Assembly (NCBI GenBank): GCA_033980235.1
Contig: CM067067.1
Span: forward strand, 6,918,789 to 6,982,788
DNA length: 64,000 bases
DNA from: Diadema setosum
Taxonomy: Eukaryota; Echinodermata; Echinoidea; Diadematoida; Diadematidae
Reading direction: 5' to 3'
Shown here: piece by piece, positions 62,201-64,000 of the stretch
Layout of the letters: every line of letters begins with the position of its first letter
Position numbering within the stretch: the first letter of the stretch is position 1
The notes under the pieces: generated by a model
The model's database searches: none
The model's input: only the letters and a program-made list of their open reading frames with translations
Told to the model about the DNA's origin: nothing
Translations under genes and position numbers: made by a program

Positions 62201-62654
62201 GGTTGCAGATTTATCAAAAGTTTCTTATATGCTTAATCTACAGCTTATCCTTAAAGTGGCGACACACGTTGGGTGATTTTAATATAATGTTTTGGTTTCT
62301 AAATGCCATTTTTGTATTGTCCATCATTCTGTGCTGATTTGATGGATTCTGCCAATCCGATGTCAAATTTTGCCATTATCATGATTATAAAATACGCAGT
62401 GTATACAATACACAGTTGTCAATCTAAACATGATGACGACATTGTGATTCTGCAGTCGACCTTCTCCATGGAGTTTATGGGAGAAGACTTCATTTACCAA
62501 CCTGTTTCAGAACGTCAACCACTTCAGGTTTGCCCATCTTGGTTTGACCCAGAACCTGGATGTTAAAGGCTGCGATGTTTGCCGAACCGAGGGCTGACCA
62601 CGCCATTGACGTGGTCAGGAGGAGGACGAGATAGGCGGGGCGGATGATTGCCAT
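55628..62654 (-). CDS. DNASE1: Secreted DNase I-family endonuclease, complete, 8 coding exons
   Basis: Predicted 271-residue secreted, divalent-cation-dependent endonuclease that cleaves DNA to 5'-phosphate ends (family knowledge). Exons, in transcription order: 62502-62654, 61680-61768, 60830-60898, 59216-59313, 58668-58780, 57410-57564, 56305-56395, 55628-55675. All are GT/AG and in frame. Seen: a signal peptide in residues 1-25, then the endonuclease/exonuclease/phosphatase fold from AAFNIQ. Expected active-site residues are all present: N31, E63, R65, E97, H147, D181/N183 (MGDFN), D225 and D262/H263 (SDHYP). C186 and C222 match the essential disulfide of bovine DNase I (C173-C209). The small loop disulfide (C101-C104) is absent. 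The start at Met1 sits before the signal peptide with G at -3 and +4; an in-frame ATG lies 16 codons upstream. Exons 6-8 are duplicated downstream at 45.5-47.4 kb. Confidence 0.94.
56305..56395 (-). CDS. DNASE1: DNase exon 7 (unit 2), residues 226-256
   Basis: Acceptor TTCACAG, donor GTATAA. It encodes [16 protein letters not shown] and [14 protein letters not shown], matching the family's F-N-F-Q-x-A-Y-G-L. Without splicing, the next codons would give a stop after one residue. The copy at 46142-46232 differs at two synonymous sites. Confidence 0.93.
57410..57564 (-). CDS. DNASE1: DNase exon 6 (unit 2), residues 175-226
   Basis: Acceptor TCTCAG, donor GTGACT. It contains MGDFNADC (D181, N183, C186), the [10 protein letters not shown] strand and THCAYDR (C222, D225). 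The paralogous copy at 47256-47410 differs at two third-codon positions only (57478, 57511). Confidence 0.95.
58015..58295. repeat. TTCGGAATAACGAA-type repeat block, unit 2 copy
   Basis: Counterpart of 49880-50215 in DNase intron 5. It contains the same GTTCGTTAATCGTAGCATT and TTCGGCATAACAAACTTTCG words, with a left-side deletion. Confidence 0.75.
58668..58780 (-). CDS. DNASE1: DNase exon 5, residues 137-174 (catalytic His)
   Basis: Acceptor CTCTCAG, donor GTATAT, ends phase 0. It encodes [20 protein letters not shown] with H147 as the catalytic His. It is the last exon outside the duplicated segment, so its donor could in principle join either copy of exon 6. Confidence 0.92.
59216..59313 (-). 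CDS. DNASE1: DNase exon 4, residues 104-137
   Basis: Acceptor CAATAG, donor GTGAGC. It encodes the V-x-D-S-F-T-Y-x-D strand and [10 protein letters not shown]. The loop between them is shorter than in bovine DNase I and lacks its two cysteines. Confidence 0.91.
59891..59914. repeat. Perfect 24-bp palindrome in DNase intron 3
   Basis: CAATATTACTTC followed by its exact complement GAAGTAATATTG. No wider element was seen around it. Confidence 0.9.
60255..60283. repeat. (GTT)n microsatellite in DNase intron 3
   Basis: About nine GTT units. Apart from it and the 24-bp palindrome, introns 2-4 of the DNase gene (58781-61679) look unique, with an (AAAC)n stretch near 59950-59990. Confidence 0.85.
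60830..60898 (-). CDS. DNASE1: DNase exon 3, residues 81-104
   Basis: Acceptor CCACAG, donor GTGAGA. It encodes [20 protein letters not shown], with E97 matching bovine E78. Confidence 0.92.
61680..61768 (-). CDS. DNASE1: DNase exon 2, residues 52-81
   Basis: Acceptor CCAAG, donor GTAAGT. It encodes [20 protein letters not shown], with E63 as the catalytic/metal Glu and R65 as the DNA-contact Arg of the family. Confidence 0.93.
62502..62654 (-). CDS. DNASE1: DNase exon 1, residues 1-51 (signal peptide, first beta strand)
   Basis: Starts at ATG 62654 and ends at a CAG/GTTGGT donor, phase 0. Residues 1-25 are hydrophobic ([14 protein letters not shown] core) and look like a cleavable signal peptide. 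Then comes [14 protein letters not shown], matching the N-terminus of mature DNase I. The upstream acceptor is not pinned down; candidate AGs lie about 40-80 bp before the ATG. Confidence 0.93.
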
Positions 62655-63649
62655 GACGACTTGACAATTTTGTGAGAGCCCAGTATTGCGTGATATATAC
62701 ATGCCTGATACGAACTCTTTCGTAGAGGTATACGGGAGAAGACAACAAGGAATCAAAATATTCATTTCATTAATTTTTACCGCGTTGTTGTGCTTTTGGC
62801 TTATTGGTTTATTTTCCCTTCTGGCTAAAATAAACATTTTGTAAGTATTTGGTTAATTACAATGAAGGAAAATTAGATTCCCTGATAAACCGCGTTTCCT
62901 ACAAGACTTTTAAAGAGTCTTAAAAGAATGAACAGTGAACTGTATAACAGTTGGTGCGTATGCCATATAGGATGAAGCCTGACGTATTCTCATTCTGCTC
63001 TTTCGGCGAGGAAGAAACTTCAGAAATATTACATCTCCCTATTCTAAACACGATTGAATAACTCGTCTCAAACTTAAGACGAATTGTGAGAGATTGTTCA
63101 TTAAACTAACAAGTCCGAAAAACCACGTATCTCTAATTTGGAGCTGTACCGCCTTTATCATAATGTTCACATTTTATTGTAATAGTATTTATGAAGCAGA
63201 ATACAATTTTCTCTTTTAAGTTAACCTTATTTTGATTATATGTGTAATGTTATTTCTTTTGCAAGCTTGTCAGTTGTATCTTGGTCACTCCATTTGTAAA
63301 GGCTCCTTAAATTGACAAAATGTTGGAAGATTGAAGTAGATATCTTTTTTTGTGTGTATTTTTCCCGATTTTGCACAGATCTAATGAATGCAACCAGCTC
63401 CATATAGTCTTTCTCCAATATAAATATACGAAATTAAATTCAGATTTACAAACTTAATGATCGCAGATGATAATATCTGCAGCAAAAGTACTCCAAAGCA
63501 TGGTGTTTTAAACGCCCATCCTATCAACTCTCCGTCTGATGGAGTATTAAGTCTATAAATTCGTTATCCCACATCCTAATACAGTCAAATCATCACGGGT
63601 AACGTCACGGCTAATACAGAGAAGAACAAATTGTCGACGGCTGACTTAC

Positions 63650-63690
63650 CGACTTGCCAATTGGTTCTGCTCGTCTTTGATGAGACGGAC
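63650..63690 (-). other. Putative non-coding first exon of the DNase gene
   Basis: A strong donor (GTAAGTCAG, read on the - strand from 63649) follows about 35-40 bases downstream of a TATA box. The exon's exact start is unknown. It would splice to the acceptor in front of the ATG exon at 62654, leaving a ~0.9-kb 5' UTR intron. Confidence 0.5.
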
Positions 63691-63710
63691 TCGACTCAAA
63701 TATGCACCCT

Positions 63711-63719
63711 TTTTATATA
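63711..63719 (-). promoter_or_regulatory. TATA box of the DNase gene
   Basis: On the - strand the sequence reads TATATAAAA. It lies about 60 bp upstream of the 5' UTR donor at 63650, so a start site near 63,680-63,690 would fit. No initiator motif was resolved. Confidence 0.5.
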
Positions 63720-64000
63720 GCATCAGGCCTTATCAAACTTAATCACATTTTCCTGTCTCTAATGCATTATACACACATTGACATATTATCATGTCAAGCG
63801 CTGAAAAATAAAATGGTATTGCTCGTCAAGGCGACAGCTGCCTCCTCGTTCCCTCTCTTTGCCCCCCCCCACCCCTCACCCCTCCCCCTCTCTCTCTGTA
63901 TTTCGAGATCAGTATGAAAATCAAGTAATAAAGATGCAGTTACAATCAGACAATCATTACGATCATAATACTAAGATGACCATGAAGGAAATTTCTTATC
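63720..64000. other. Upstream flank of the DNase promoter
   Basis: No gene seen. There is a C/T-rich low-complexity tract at about 63858-63900. Confidence 0.6.

Overview
The window is animal (metazoan) nuclear DNA: AT-rich, sparse in genes, spliced with GT/AG introns and crowded with non-coding DNA transposons. The stem-loop-headed elements with AGGTCA clusters, the many TACATGTA and TAGGCCTAC words, TTAGGG-type interstitial repeats and the protein sequences together suggest a marine invertebrate deuterostome, most likely an echinoderm and perhaps a sea urchin. That assignment is inference.

Two protein-coding genes can be reconstructed, pointing towards each other. On the + strand, 11.4-38.3 kb, is a complete NRAMP/SLC11 divalent-metal transporter with 16 coding exons, 576 residues, and every junction in frame. 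On the - strand, 62.65 down to 55.6 kb, is a complete secreted DNase I-family nuclease with 8 coding exons and 271 residues. A TATA box and a putative non-coding first exon lie near 63.7 kb. The two gene products have no evident functional link.

Between and inside these genes lies a recent tandem segmental duplication: unit 1 at 40,699-50,261 and unit 2 at 50,262-58,346. It starts in DNase intron 5 and carries the last three DNase exons, so exons 6-8 exist twice. The two sets differ at four positions, all synonymous. Mobile elements present in only one unit give filled-versus-empty-site pairs. The same picture could come from two haplotypes laid end to end by an assembler, and I cannot exclude that.

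The rest is mostly mobile DNA. It includes TA-flanked Tc1/mariner-like and Tigger/pogo-like elements, one of them with a ~1 kb foldback and one with a transposase-type HTH domain. There are also hAT-like elements with 8-bp target duplications, a TTAA-flanked piggyBac-like element and a tRNA-derived SINE. At least seven copies belong to a set of hairpin-headed non-coding elements whose heads differ but whose body core is shared. Remaining stretches (5' flank 1-11 kb, large introns, 38.6-40.7 kb, 63.7-64 kb) show only simple repeats and unique non-coding sequence.
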